64,000 nucleotides of DNA. It comes from Nostocoides sp. F2B08. GTDB lineage: Bacteria; Actinomycetota; Actinomycetes; Actinomycetales; Dermatophilaceae. The notes below the pieces were generated by a model. It saw nothing but the letters and a program-made list of their open reading frames with translations, was not told where the DNA came from and made no database searches. Positions 54,776 through 63,063 of the stretch are shown one piece after another. The stretch spans positions 248,001-312,000 of the forward strand of contig NZ_WESE01000002.1 in the NCBI RefSeq assembly GCF_009184895.1, in the 5' to 3' direction. Position numbers and translations under genes: made by a program. Each line of letters opens with the position of its first letter. Within the stretch, counting starts at the first letter, position 1.

Positions 54776-55489
54776 ATGTCGACCGTCACGATCACCGACC
54801 CGGACCTCCCGTCGTTCCTCTCCGGGCTGGGCTCCGCACACCTCGAGAACGCCCCCGATGACGACATCGTCGACGCGGTCCGGGCCATGATCGCCCATCC
54901 CGAGTACCCCTGTCTCGGCGCCCGCTCGGTGTTCCGGCGGGACTCCGCGCACATCACCGTCCTCGACTCGATGGACGCGGCAACCACCGGAGTGTTGGCA
55001 ACCCGGCTCCGCGGCTTCGCGGCCGAGCACGGCGAGGACGAGGACTTCGTCTCGTTCATCGCGACCTTCCGGGCTCCGGTGCCCACGGCCGAGCGCGAGT
55101 TCGAGAACTCCCTCTGGCGCATGCTGCAGAGCTTGCACGACCTGGACGGTCGGCCGTGGCCGTCCACGGTCAGCGCGGATCCCGGCTCGCCGCACTTCGC
55201 CTTCTCGTTCGCCGGCACCGCGTTCTTCGTCGTCGGACTGCACCCGGCCGCATCGCGTATCGCGCGGCGGGCACCTCTGCCGACCCTTGTCTTCAACCTC
55301 CACCACCAGTTCGAACGACTTCGTGAGGGGAGCCGGTTCGAGCGGATGCGCACGGCGATCCGCCGCCGCGACGAGCGGTTGCAGGGGACGGTGAACCCCA
55401 TGGTGGACGACTACGGGGCGTCCTCCGCCGCGCGCCAGTACTCCGGTCGCGCTGTCGGACCGAACTGGGAGGCTCCGTTCCATGCCTGA
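54776..55489 (+). CDS. YqcI/YcgG family protein (GntA-like heme N-hydroxylase family)
   Basis: 237 residues; ATG six bases after CATGGT. It shows the family pattern YPCLGARSVFRRDSAHITVLDSM, DEDFVSFIATFRAPVPTAEREFENSLWRMLQSLHDLDG, HFAFSFAGTAFFVVGLHPAASRIARRA and LVFNLHHQFERLREGSRFERMRTAIRRRD. A characterised family member, GntA, is a heme-dependent enzyme that hydroxylates a guanidine nitrogen. The next gene (8-base overlap) is a DUF1989 protein of the guanidine/urea-metabolism group, so a guanidino or amino-acid substrate is a fair inference. Confidence 0.85.
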   Translation: MSTVTITDPDLPSFLSGLGSAHLENAPDDDIVDAVRAMIAHPEYPCLGARSVFRRDSAHITVLDSMDAATTGVLATRLRGFAAEHGEDEDFVSFIATFRAPVPTAEREFENSLWRMLQSLHDLDGRPWPSTVSADPGSPHFAFSFAGTAFFVVGLHPAASRIARRAPLPTLVFNLHHQFERLREGSRFERMRTAIRRRDERLQGTVNPMVDDYGASSAARQYSGRAVGPNWEAPFHA

Positions 55490-56168
55490 CCCCACCCCCA
55501 TGCCTGATCACCGACCCCGCCCCGAACGGCAGCTGTCCGCGCGTGTGCCGTACGACGGCGACGGCGACGGCCCCGCCGCCGGCTGGCACCGCATACCCCC
55601 GCAGACGGGGCACCTCGTGCGGCTCGAGGCCGGGCAGGTGCTCGAGATCGTCGACCCGCTCGGTGAGCAGGTGAGCGATCTGTATGCGGTGGCCGCCGAC
55701 GACGTCGAGGAGTGCCTCTCCGCGGGGCGCACGGTCGACTACAACAACACGATCTACATCTCGACCGGCCACCGGCTGTGGAGCAACCGCAGCCGCGTCA
55801 TGGCCACGGTGGTCGAGGACACCGTCGGCGTGCACGACCTGACCCTGACCCCGTGCAGCCAGGAGACCTTCGACATCCTCTACCCCGAGTTCGAGGGTGC
55901 GCCGCACCCGAGCTGCTTCGCCAACCTCTGCGCCGCGCTGGAGCCGGCCGGAGTGGCACCCGACCGGATCGGCACGACCCTCAACGTCTTCATGGACGTG
56001 TGGACGGACCGGCTCGGCGAGCTCCACATCGACCCGCCGCCGACGGTGCCTGGCGACCGCTTCGCCATCCGGGCCGAGCTGCCGCTGCACGTCGGCGTCA
56101 CCGCATGCTCGGCGGAGAAGTCCAACAACGGCCACTGCACGCCGATCGATGTACGCGTGCGACGCTGA
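55482..56168 (+). CDS. DUF1989 / urea carboxylase-associated family protein
   Basis: 228 residues, overlapping the YqcI/YcgG gene. The family core is visible: GHLVRLEAGQVLEIVDPLGEQVSDLYAVAADD, DYNNTIYISTGHRLWSNRSRVMATVVEDTVGVHDLTLTPCSQ, and HPSCFANLCAALEPAGV...NVFMDVWTD, with Cys and His possible metal ligands. DUF1989 proteins include subunits of carboxyguanidine deiminase and proteins next to urea carboxylase. Here the partner is a YqcI/YcgG protein rather than a carboxylase. Function is inferred only. Confidence 0.86.
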   Translation: MPDPTPMPDHRPRPERQLSARVPYDGDGDGPAAGWHRIPPQTGHLVRLEAGQVLEIVDPLGEQVSDLYAVAADDVEECLSAGRTVDYNNTIYISTGHRLWSNRSRVMATVVEDTVGVHDLTLTPCSQETFDILYPEFEGAPHPSCFANLCAALEPAGVAPDRIGTTLNVFMDVWTDRLGELHIDPPPTVPGDRFAIRAELPLHVGVTACSAEKSNNGHCTPIDVRVRR

Positions 56169-56196
56169 CAGACCCCCACCCACAAGGAGAGACACC

Positions 56197-56736
56197 ATGA
56201 GCAAGACCATTGCCTTCCTCGTCGCGCACGAGGGCATCGAGCAGGTCGAGCTGACCGAGCCCTGGAAGGCCGTGACCGACGCCGGTCATCAGGCCGTCCT
56301 GGTCAGCCCGAAGTCCGGCGAGGTGCAGATGTTCGAGCACCTCGACAAGGCCGACACGAAGGCCGTCGACAAGACCGTCTCCGAGGTCTCGGCCTCGGAC
56401 TTCGACGCACTCGTCCTGCCGGGCGGCGTCGCCAACCCGGACGCCCTGCGGATGGACGAGGGCGCGGTCGCCCTCGTCAAGGAGTTCATCGCCTCGGGTC
56501 GACCGGTCGCGGCGATCTGTCACGCCCCGTGGACGCTCGTCGAGGCCGACGTCCTCTCGGGGAGGACGCTGACCTCCTGGCCGAGCCTGCAGACCGACAT
56601 CCGCAACGCCGGTGGGGAGTGGGTCGACGAGCGCGTCGTCGTCGACGGCAACCTCATCACCAGCCGCAACCCGGACGACCTGCCGGCGTTCTGCTCGGCG
56701 CTGGTCGAGGCCCTCGAGCACGGAGCCGCCGCCTAA
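56197..56736 (+). CDS. DJ-1/PfpI (type 1 glutamine amidotransferase-like) protein
   Basis: 179 residues; AAGGAG ribosome site. Features are TIAFLVAHEGIEQVELTEPWKAVTDAGHQAVLVSP, FDALVLPGGVANPDALR, and the nucleophile elbow AAICHAPWTLVEAD (Cys near 111, followed by His). It belongs to the PfpI/YhbO branch, which has been linked to stress and to glyoxal detoxification. It lies 28 bases after the DUF1989 gene and may be co-transcribed. Its TAA overlaps the TAG of the converging CDF gene. Confidence 0.92.
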   Translation: MSKTIAFLVAHEGIEQVELTEPWKAVTDAGHQAVLVSPKSGEVQMFEHLDKADTKAVDKTVSEVSASDFDALVLPGGVANPDALRMDEGAVALVKEFIASGRPVAAICHAPWTLVEADVLSGRTLTSWPSLQTDIRNAGGEWVDERVVVDGNLITSRNPDDLPAFCSALVEALEHGAAA

Positions 56737-57731
56737 GGAGTCTCGAGCCCTCGCGGGGTCGAGCGGACACCCTCGGGCAGGACGCTCACCGGCGCCACGA
56801 CGACGTCGTCGAGCTTCCAGTCCAGGGCCTTGATCGACTCCGCGAGGGACTCCAGACGCTCCACCTCGGGCACGCCGACCGGCACGACGAAGACCTCGGT
56901 GTGGAAGACGTGCCCCTCGTCGCGCACCCGGCAGGCCACCTCCCCCACCCACCCCTCGTCGCGAGCTGCGTGCAGCACCTCGTCGATGACGGGGTGCGTA
57001 TCGCCGTCGTCGAAGGTGCGCGCCTCGCCGTCGAGGAGGTCCTCGGTCGCGCCCTTGAGCTGGCGGATGCCGTCGCGCAGGATGCTCAGCGAGATGACCA
57101 TGGCGGCGGCACCGTCGGCCCACCACAGGCCCATCCCGATCCCGAGGATGCCGAGGATCGCCGAGCCCGCGGTCATCCAGTCGGCCTTGTTCATGTCCGC
57201 GTCGGCGTACAGGACCTTGTCGTGCAGCCCTTGGGCCAGCGGCAGCTTGAGGCGACCGAGGATGACCGGCCCGACCCCCGCATACACCAGGACGGCGATC
57301 ATCAACCAGCCCGACCAGACGGTCTGACCGAAGAGGTGGACCGTGCCGATCGGGGGGTGCTCGCCCTTGAGGAGCCCTGAACCGGAGTCGTAGACGAGGA
57401 ACAGTCCCATCGACAGCAGCGCCACCGCCGCTGCGAGGTGGCCGGCGCCCACGGATCGGTGGTGGCCGTAGGGATGGCGCACCGACGGGGGACGGCGCGC
57501 CCGGTGCACCGCGACGAGGAACGCGATGGGCGGGATGAGCGAGAGGAGATCCTCGGCCCAGGCCGCCTTCATCGCCTGGCTGGATCCCATGACGAGATAG
57601 ACCAGGACGATGACGGTGGTCATGTAGGCGAGGCCGCCGTACTGGATCCGCTTGGCCCGCTGGAGCATGTCGTGCTGCTCCTGAGGGAGCGTCGTGTGCC
57701 CGAACCTGGCGGGCGCGGCCGGGCCGGTCAT
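56733..57731 (-). CDS. Cation diffusion facilitator family transporter
   Basis: 332 residues; ATG at 57731 overlapping the upstream lipoprotein stop (ATGA). Six hydrophobic helices with SVRHPYGHHRSVGAGHLAAAV and MNKADWMTAGSAILGILGIGMGLWWADGAAAMVIS; the NKADWMTA/WADG pattern resembles the metal-binding HxxxD of helix V. A C-terminal cytoplasmic domain (EVLHAARDEGWVGEVACRVRDEGHVFHTEVFVVPVG) follows. It exports divalent cations, probably Zn2+, Co2+, Cd2+ or Fe2+, by proton exchange; the altered HxxxD to NxxxW/D-type residues makes the metal uncertain. Confidence 0.86.
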   Translation of the reverse strand: MTGPAAPARFGHTTLPQEQHDMLQRAKRIQYGGLAYMTTVIVLVYLVMGSSQAMKAAWAEDLLSLIPPIAFLVAVHRARRPPSVRHPYGHHRSVGAGHLAAAVALLSMGLFLVYDSGSGLLKGEHPPIGTVHLFGQTVWSGWLMIAVLVYAGVGPVILGRLKLPLAQGLHDKVLYADADMNKADWMTAGSAILGILGIGMGLWWADGAAAMVISLSILRDGIRQLKGATEDLLDGEARTFDDGDTHPVIDEVLHAARDEGWVGEVACRVRDEGHVFHTEVFVVPVGVPEVERLESLAESIKALDWKLDDVVVAPVSVLPEGVRSTPRGLETP

Positions 57732-58165
57732 GGCGTGACCTCGTCGAGGTAGGTCTCGACCCGTGCCAGCATGGCGTTCTCGCCGAGCGGCACCGCGAGG
57801 ACGTGCTTGACGGTCTCCCCCGCCTCGGTCGACTCGGCGTAGGCCCGGGTGATCGACACCTTGTCCGACCACGGTGAGTCGGCGTGCAGCCCTCCGATGA
57901 GCAGGTCCAGCTCGCCGCGCTCCATCGCGCCGACCAGGGTCGTCTCGCCGCCCCGGGTGAGCTGCACCCGCGCACCCAGTTCCGCCGCAAGGCCGCGGGC
58001 GAGGTCCTCCTCGAGCGCGGTGCGGTCGCTCGGCGAGGCGCCCACCCGGAGCAGGCCCTCGCGCTCGACCCGGTCCAGGGTGCCGTCGGGGTCCTCGGGC
58101 ATCGACCCACAGCCAGCCGCGAGGAGGGCGATGGCTACGAAAGCGCTGGTCAGGCGGGTGCGCAT
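57728..58165 (-). CDS. Small solute-binding-like lipoprotein
   Basis: 145 residues. The ATG at 58165 lies in a GTATGCG heptamer, seven bases after TAGTGT. A lipoprotein signal (TSAFVAIALLAAGCGS) is followed by DRVEREGLLRVGASPSDRTALEEDLARGLAAELGARVQLTRGGETTLVGAMERGELDLLIGGLHADSPW, the first lobe of a family 3 solute-binding protein, and a short remainder. At 145 residues it holds barely more than one lobe. Its stop overlaps the CDF start, so a metal-related or partner role for the transporter is inferred. Confidence 0.78.
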   Translation of the reverse strand: MRTRLTSAFVAIALLAAGCGSMPEDPDGTLDRVEREGLLRVGASPSDRTALEEDLARGLAAELGARVQLTRGGETTLVGAMERGELDLLIGGLHADSPWSDKVSITRAYAESTEAGETVKHVLAVPLGENAMLARVETYLDEVTP

Positions 58166-58175
58166 ACTCCGGACA

Positions 58176-59186
58176 CTAGACCCACCTGACCCAGTTCGCA
58201 CCCTCCCCGATCTGGACGCGGTCGAGCTGCTCGAGCCGGCCGTCGTCGTCGAGCTCGAGCAGCTGGGCGAAGGTCGACTCCTCGCCCACCGCGACGACGA
58301 ACCGGCCGTCGTGGCTGACGCCGAACCCGCGGGGAACGGCCTCGGTGTCGACGTAGCCGACGATGTCACCGAGCCGGCCGCGCTCGTTCAGGCGGATGAC
58401 CGTCAGCCGTGACGAGTTGCGCTCCGACGTGATGAGGAAGTCGCGGGCGCGGTGCACATCCGCCCCCCAGATCAACGGCTCCTCCTGGGGGTCCGCCCCC
58501 AGCTCGCTGTGCTCGAGGCCCGCCGTGGGATCGACGGCGTCGACCGCCTCGGCCTCCGTGAGCCTTCCGCGGGAGTCGACGTCGTAGCGGATCGCGCGTC
58601 CGGAGAACTCCGTCATGACGTAGGCGTTCGACCCGTCGACGATCAGGTGCCGGGGTCCGCAGCCCTTGGGCGCGACGACGGTCGGCGGGTCGAGCGGGGA
58701 CAGCCGGCCGTCCTGGTCCAGCTCGAACTGGGCGAGCAGGTCGTCGCCCAGGGCCACCGCATACACCCGGTCGCGGTCCGCAACGATGCTGTGCAGGTTC
58801 TTGTACTCGAACCGGGAGTGGGGCTCACCGAGCCGGCCGCCTTCGACGGGCCAGACCGCACCGAAGCCGCCGCCGTAGGACGCACCGAGGAGCGCCCGGC
58901 CGCCGGCGGCGAGGAAGAGGTAGGTGAGCGAGTCGGTCACGGCCGTCCGCGACACCTCCGACAGAGCGCCGCTCTCGCGGTCCAGTCGCAGTGTGCAGAT
59001 GCCCGGAGGGTCGCCCTTGTAGGCCGCGTAGACCAGATCACGGTCGGCGTCGATGGCGAAGGTTCCGCAGTCCGGCAGGTCGCCCGACGTCGCGAGCACC
59101 TCGAGACGCGGCCGCGGCTCGCGATGGAGTCGCAGCGTGCTGATCGTGCCGTCGCCGGCGTTGGCGATGAGGAGGAGTTCGCTCAT
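58176..59186 (-). CDS. Lactonase family beta-propeller protein
   Basis: 336 residues; ATG six bases after TAGCCT. Repeated blades: ANAGDGTISTLRLH, YAAYKGDPPGICTLRLDRESG, LGASYGGGFGAVWPVEGG, GCGPRHLIVDGSNAYVMTEFSGRAIRYDVDSRG, and FLITSERNSSRLTVIRLNERG, as in 6-phosphogluconolactonase/YkgB proteins. No signal peptide, so cytoplasmic. A 6-phosphogluconolactonase (Pgl) role is possible but unproven; zwf is about 26 kb away. Confidence 0.85.
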   Translation of the reverse strand: MSELLLIANAGDGTISTLRLHREPRPRLEVLATSGDLPDCGTFAIDADRDLVYAAYKGDPPGICTLRLDRESGALSEVSRTAVTDSLTYLFLAAGGRALLGASYGGGFGAVWPVEGGRLGEPHSRFEYKNLHSIVADRDRVYAVALGDDLLAQFELDQDGRLSPLDPPTVVAPKGCGPRHLIVDGSNAYVMTEFSGRAIRYDVDSRGRLTEAEAVDAVDPTAGLEHSELGADPQEEPLIWGADVHRARDFLITSERNSSRLTVIRLNERGRLGDIVGYVDTEAVPRGFGVSHDGRFVVAVGEESTFAQLLELDDDGRLEQLDRVQIGEGANWVRWV

Positions 59187-59269
59187 CGACCAAGGCTATC
59201 GACCTTCCAACGCGCGGACCTGCGCCGATGTCGCTAGGGTGACGGGCACCCGGATCTGGAGGCTCGACG

Positions 59270-61594
59270 ATGAGATTCCCGAGAACAGTCCTGCTGGTGG
59301 TCGCCGCGATGCTGGCGAGCCTGGTGCCGATGGCCGCGAGCGCGGCGCCCGGCGGACCGCCGGATCGCGGGTCGGGCGGATGGTCGATCGAGGTGATGTC
59401 GTCGCCGGCCGAGTACGTCTCCGGGGGCGACGCCCGCCTGCGGATCTCCCTCCCGCCGGGCCAGATCGACAAGGCACGGGTCTCGGTCGAGGGCCGTGAC
59501 GTCACAAGCGCCTTCGCGCCGATCGACGAGCGCACGCTCGAAGGCGTGGTCGACGGCCTGGAGCTCGGTGAGAACACCGTCGAGGTCGGCCTCGACCGGG
59601 GTCGGGCACCCGCCCGCGCGGCCGTCACGCTGACGAACCACCCGATCACCGGACCGATGTTCTCCGGACCGCACCAGACGCCGTTCCTCTGCGCCACCGA
59701 CGGCCATCGCGGCAACGCCGAGCTCGGACCCGTGCTCGACGACGACTGCTCCATCGAGCGGGTCGTCTCGTTCAAGTACCGCACGACCGGCGGCGCCTGG
59801 GCCGACTACGTTCCCGGCTCGGAGCCGGAGGACATGGCGACCACGACCACGATCGACGGACGGACCGTCGACTACGTCATCCGGTGGGAGCGGGGGACCG
59901 TCAACCGGTTCATCTACTCGATCGCGATGCTCTCGCCGGACAGCCAGGACGTCGACGACCCGGACCTGTCGGCCTGGAACGACCGCCTGATCTACTCATT
60001 CCAGGGTGGAGTGGGCATCGGCCATTACCAGGGCAACCCGTCCCGCGGTTCCATGCTGCTCGAGTACGGTCTGGGCGCCGGGTATGCGGTGGCGTACTCC
60101 AGCGGGAACCGCACCGACACCCACTACAACCTCGAGCTCGGCGGCGAGACGGCGATCATGGTCAAGGACCGCTTCGTCACCGCCTACGGCGTACCGGACT
60201 ACACGGTCGGGATCGGCGCCTCCGGCGGTGCGATCCAGCAGTACGTCTACGGGCAGAACCACCCGGGCCTCATCGACGCGGCGATCCCGGTCCAGTCCTA
60301 CCCCGACATGATCACGCAGGTGATCCACGTGGGTGACTGCGAGCTGCTCGAGCGCTGGGTCGACACCCAGATCCTCGGCGGTGGAGACCCCAAGTGGCGG
60401 GACTGGACGAACCGCTCGCTGCTCGAGGGGCTCAACGCCAGCAACACGGTCGAGAACAGCTTCGGCGCGGCGATGCCGCCGGCACCGCTGTATCCATCGG
60501 GCTCCTCCGAGTGCATCGAGGGCTGGCGCGGCCTGAGCCCACTCGTGCTCAACCCGCACTTCGGCACTGCACCCGGAGTCACCCCGGAGCAGCAGGCCTC
60601 GACCGACTGGACGCACTTCCAGGACGCCGTGAACATCTACGGCGTCGGTGCGGACGGCTACGCCAACCGGGTGTGGGACAACGTAGGCGTGCAGTACGGG
60701 CTGCAGTCGTTGGTCGAGGGCGAGATCACCGTCGCCGAGTTCCTCGACGTCAACGCCAACGCCGGGTCGTGGAAGAACGAGCCGGAGATGGTCCAGGAGC
60801 GGTGTCCGTTCATCTCGGCGCTCTGTCCCCAGCCCTCCGACCTGGCTGGGCTCGACCCGGTGCCGGACATCTGGCCGAACCTCATCGACCCCTGGTCGTG
60901 GAACAACATGGCGTTGTCCCCTGACGGCGGCGCCACCCCGGCTCCCCGGGTCGAGGCCGATCCGGATGCCGTCGAAGCGGCATACGAGCGTGGTCTGGTC
61001 TTCCGCGGCGACATGCCGATCCCGACCGTCGACTGGCGGCCTTACCTCGAGCACGTCCTCGACATGCACAACTCGGTTCAGTCCTTCGTCACCCGACAAC
61101 GGATGACCGACTTCGCCGGCCACGCCGACAACCAGGTCATCTGGTTCTCCGCAGCCGACGAGCAGGGCGACTTCGTCAATGCCGCCCCGATGGCCTTCGA
61201 GCTCATCGACCGGTGGATGGCCAACATCGAGAACCGTCCGCAGCGCGGCGTCGTGGCGAACAAGCCGGCCGACGCCGTGGATGCGTGCTTCGACGTCGAC
61301 GGCGAGCTCATCCACCGCGGCGCCGACGCGTGGCACGGGATCCTCGACGACCGACCCGACGGCCCGTGCACCGAGGCGTTCCCGGTCTACTCGACGTCGC
61401 GGATCATCGCCGGCGGCCCGATCACCGGTGACGTCTTCACGTGCCAGCTCCAGGACGTCGACGATGCGATCAGCCGAGGCGTCTACGGCGACGTGACCTT
61501 CACCGCCGCTGAGCGCGACCGGTTGGGCGAGATCTTCCCGGACGGCGTGTGCGACTACAGCAGGGGGGACGCGCGACGCCCCGCCTCGCTCTGA
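59270..61594 (+). CDS. Secreted DUF6351 family protein (alpha/beta-hydrolase-like)
   Basis: 774 residues with GGAGG ribosome site and a Sec signal peptide (TVLLVVAAMLASLVPMAASAA). The large extracellular region has an Ig-like N-terminal segment, then TNHPITGPMFSGPHQTPFLCATDG, SYSSGNRTDTHYNLELGGETAIMVKDRF and a nucleophile-elbow-like VGIGASGGAIQQYVYGQNHPG (Ser near 319). Many scattered Cys suggest disulfides. This matches DUF6351, a family of large secreted proteins without a known substrate; esterase or depolymerase activity is possible. The 3' end overlaps 40 bases of the converging small gene. Confidence 0.86.
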   Translation: MRFPRTVLLVVAAMLASLVPMAASAAPGGPPDRGSGGWSIEVMSSPAEYVSGGDARLRISLPPGQIDKARVSVEGRDVTSAFAPIDERTLEGVVDGLELGENTVEVGLDRGRAPARAAVTLTNHPITGPMFSGPHQTPFLCATDGHRGNAELGPVLDDDCSIERVVSFKYRTTGGAWADYVPGSEPEDMATTTTIDGRTVDYVIRWERGTVNRFIYSIAMLSPDSQDVDDPDLSAWNDRLIYSFQGGVGIGHYQGNPSRGSMLLEYGLGAGYAVAYSSGNRTDTHYNLELGGETAIMVKDRFVTAYGVPDYTVGIGASGGAIQQYVYGQNHPGLIDAAIPVQSYPDMITQVIHVGDCELLERWVDTQILGGGDPKWRDWTNRSLLEGLNASNTVENSFGAAMPPAPLYPSGSSECIEGWRGLSPLVLNPHFGTAPGVTPEQQASTDWTHFQDAVNIYGVGADGYANRVWDNVGVQYGLQSLVEGEITVAEFLDVNANAGSWKNEPEMVQERCPFISALCPQPSDLAGLDPVPDIWPNLIDPWSWNNMALSPDGGATPAPRVEADPDAVEAAYERGLVFRGDMPIPTVDWRPYLEHVLDMHNSVQSFVTRQRMTDFAGHADNQVIWFSAADEQGDFVNAAPMAFELIDRWMANIENRPQRGVVANKPADAVDACFDVDGELIHRGADAWHGILDDRPDGPCTEAFPVYSTSRIIAGGPITGDVFTCQLQDVDDAISRGVYGDVTFTAAERDRLGEIFPDGVCDYSRGDARRPASL

Positions 61595-61797
61595 GGGACG
61601 TCCCAGGAGTCCGCCGCCGCCTGGCGGCGGGCCCGGTCAGCGTCGAGCGCACCGGTCGCGAGCGCGAGGTCGAGTGACTCCTCAAGCCACTCGATCCGCT
61701 GCGCGGGGGTCATCCGGGCTCGGGACCGGGCCGCAGCGGGACCGTCGGAGGTGCCGCTCCAGTCGAGATCGTTGAGCGCGACGGGATGCTTCGTCAT
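61555..61797 (-). CDS. Small helical protein downstream of the AbiEii-like gene
   Basis: 80 residues; ATG overlaps the stop of the AbiEii-like gene (ATGA). Composition is charged and Ala-rich: RMTPAQRIEWLEESLDLALATGALDADRARRQAAADSW. I do not recognise a family. Translational coupling to a nucleotidyltransferase toxin-like gene suggests an antitoxin or chaperone role, but that is inference. The 3' end overlaps the secreted DUF6351 gene. Confidence 0.7.
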   Translation of the reverse strand: MTKHPVALNDLDWSGTSDGPAAARSRARMTPAQRIEWLEESLDLALATGALDADRARRQAAADSWDVPQSEAGRRASPLL

Positions 61798-62300
61798 GAC
61801 CTGTCGAGTCTAAGGCCGGGGTGGATCCGCTGGAGAGCCGCGATGTCCGCCCTGTCCTGCTCCCTCCCGGCGATCCGCTTCATCGCCACGAGATGGTTCA
61901 GCGACACGACCCGCACCGCCAGCCCCGCGACGTCGACGACGACGGACTCGCGCCACAGGTCCTCGAACGCGATCGGAGGGTGAGCGAACAGGTCCACCTC
62001 GCGACGGGCGTCCGAGGGGTCGTGCATCGTGAAGGCGATGAGGTTGCGGTCCCGCACCCAGGACTCGCGCACCTCCTCGTCGGCGAAATCCGACGCCGGC
62101 ACCGGCAGACGGGGCCGGAGCCCGAGCCCGCCCAGGACCTCCAGCGCACGTTCGACGTTCTCGCGACGCAGGTCGAGCGCGATGTCCAGGTCGACGGTCG
62201 TGCGAACGTGCCCGTGCAGGACCACCGCGACGCCACCCGCGACGACATACGCCACCCCGGCCTCCTCCAAGGCGGCGGCGACGTCTTGCAGGAGGGGCAC
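61794..62300 (-). CDS. AbiEii/AbiGii-type nucleotidyltransferase
   Basis: 168 residues; GTG six bases after TAGGCT. The nucleotidyltransferase motif is YVVAGGVAVVLHGHVRTTVDLDIAL (Gly-Gly then Asp-x-Asp near residues 37-39), with a third acidic site near REVDLFAH. Later HLVAMKRIAGREQDRADIAALQ is typical of these minimal NTases. AbiEii proteins are toxins of type IV-like toxin-antitoxin systems. No AbiEi antitoxin is adjacent; the two AbiEi-DUF559 proteins at 8598 and 30004 are far away. The small downstream gene may be its partner. Confidence 0.85.
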   Translation of the reverse strand: MPLLQDVAAALEEAGVAYVVAGGVAVVLHGHVRTTVDLDIALDLRRENVERALEVLGGLGLRPRLPVPASDFADEEVRESWVRDRNLIAFTMHDPSDARREVDLFAHPPIAFEDLWRESVVVDVAGLAVRVVSLNHLVAMKRIAGREQDRADIAALQRIHPGLRLDRS

Positions 62301-62338
62301 GACACAAGCCTAGGCGGGCGTCCTGCTTGAATGCGGTG

Positions 62339-63049
62339 ATGACCGAGACCCCGAGCCATCACCTCGATTCGGCCACGGTCGACGACAGCGTCTTCGGCCT
62401 GCGCCCCGACTACCGTGCCCTGCTCATCGCGGTGACCGGGATCGAGCCGGGGCCGGGGGACGAACACAGCGAGGCGCTCCTGCTCGAGGCCGAGCGGGCC
62501 GCCCGCCAGACCCTCTCGTCCCGACCGCTCGAGCAGGTGCCGCACGTCGCGGCCTGGCGCGACGCATACCGGGCCTTCGGAGCCAAGCCGCAGCGGACCC
62601 GCAACAGTCTCGAGGCGCTGCTGCGGCGAGCGCCCGATGGGCTGCCCCGGGTCAACAGGCTCACCGACATCTACAACGCGATCTCGGTCCTCCATCTCAT
62701 CCCGCTCGGCGGCGAGGACCTCGACCGCTACGACGGTCCGCCGCGACTGACCCGCGCCACCGGTGAGGAGCCCTTCGACACGATGACCTCCGGCGAGACG
62801 GTCGTCGAGCATCCCGAGCCGGGCGAGGTGGTGTGGTGCGACGATGCCGGGGTGACGTGCCGGCGGTGGAACTGGCGCCAGGCCCGGCGCACCCGGCTGC
62901 ACGACGGCACGACGACCGCCCTGTTCATCCTCGACGCACTCGACCCGATGACCGACGCCGACCTCGAGGCCACCGCCGCGGACCTGATCGCACACCTGCG
63001 GCGGCTCGGGCCGACCGTGCGATCCGAGCAGCGACTGCTCCGCCGCTGA
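62339..63049 (+). CDS. B3/B4 tRNA-binding-like domain protein
   Basis: 236 residues; ATG at 62339 six bases after TTGAAT. The protein matches the B3/B4 fold found in phenylalanyl-tRNA synthetase beta subunits and stand-alone relatives: WRDAYRAFGAKPQRTRNSLEALLRRAPDGLPRVNRLTDIYNAISVLHLIPLGGEDLDRYDG and GEVVWCDDAGVTCRRWNWRQARRTRLHDGTTTALFILDAL. Stand-alone B3/B4 proteins may edit or bind tRNA or amino acids; role unknown. Confidence 0.88.
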   Translation: MTETPSHHLDSATVDDSVFGLRPDYRALLIAVTGIEPGPGDEHSEALLLEAERAARQTLSSRPLEQVPHVAAWRDAYRAFGAKPQRTRNSLEALLRRAPDGLPRVNRLTDIYNAISVLHLIPLGGEDLDRYDGPPRLTRATGEEPFDTMTSGETVVEHPEPGEVVWCDDAGVTCRRWNWRQARRTRLHDGTTTALFILDALDPMTDADLEATAADLIAHLRRLGPTVRSEQRLLRR

Positions 63050-63063
63050 ACCGCCGAGGCTCG

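Noticed and set aside
59996-61336. A 446-codon minus-strand frame inside the DUF6351 gene
   Set aside because: Antisense shadow with biased composition; the plus-strand protein has a signal peptide and family motifs.
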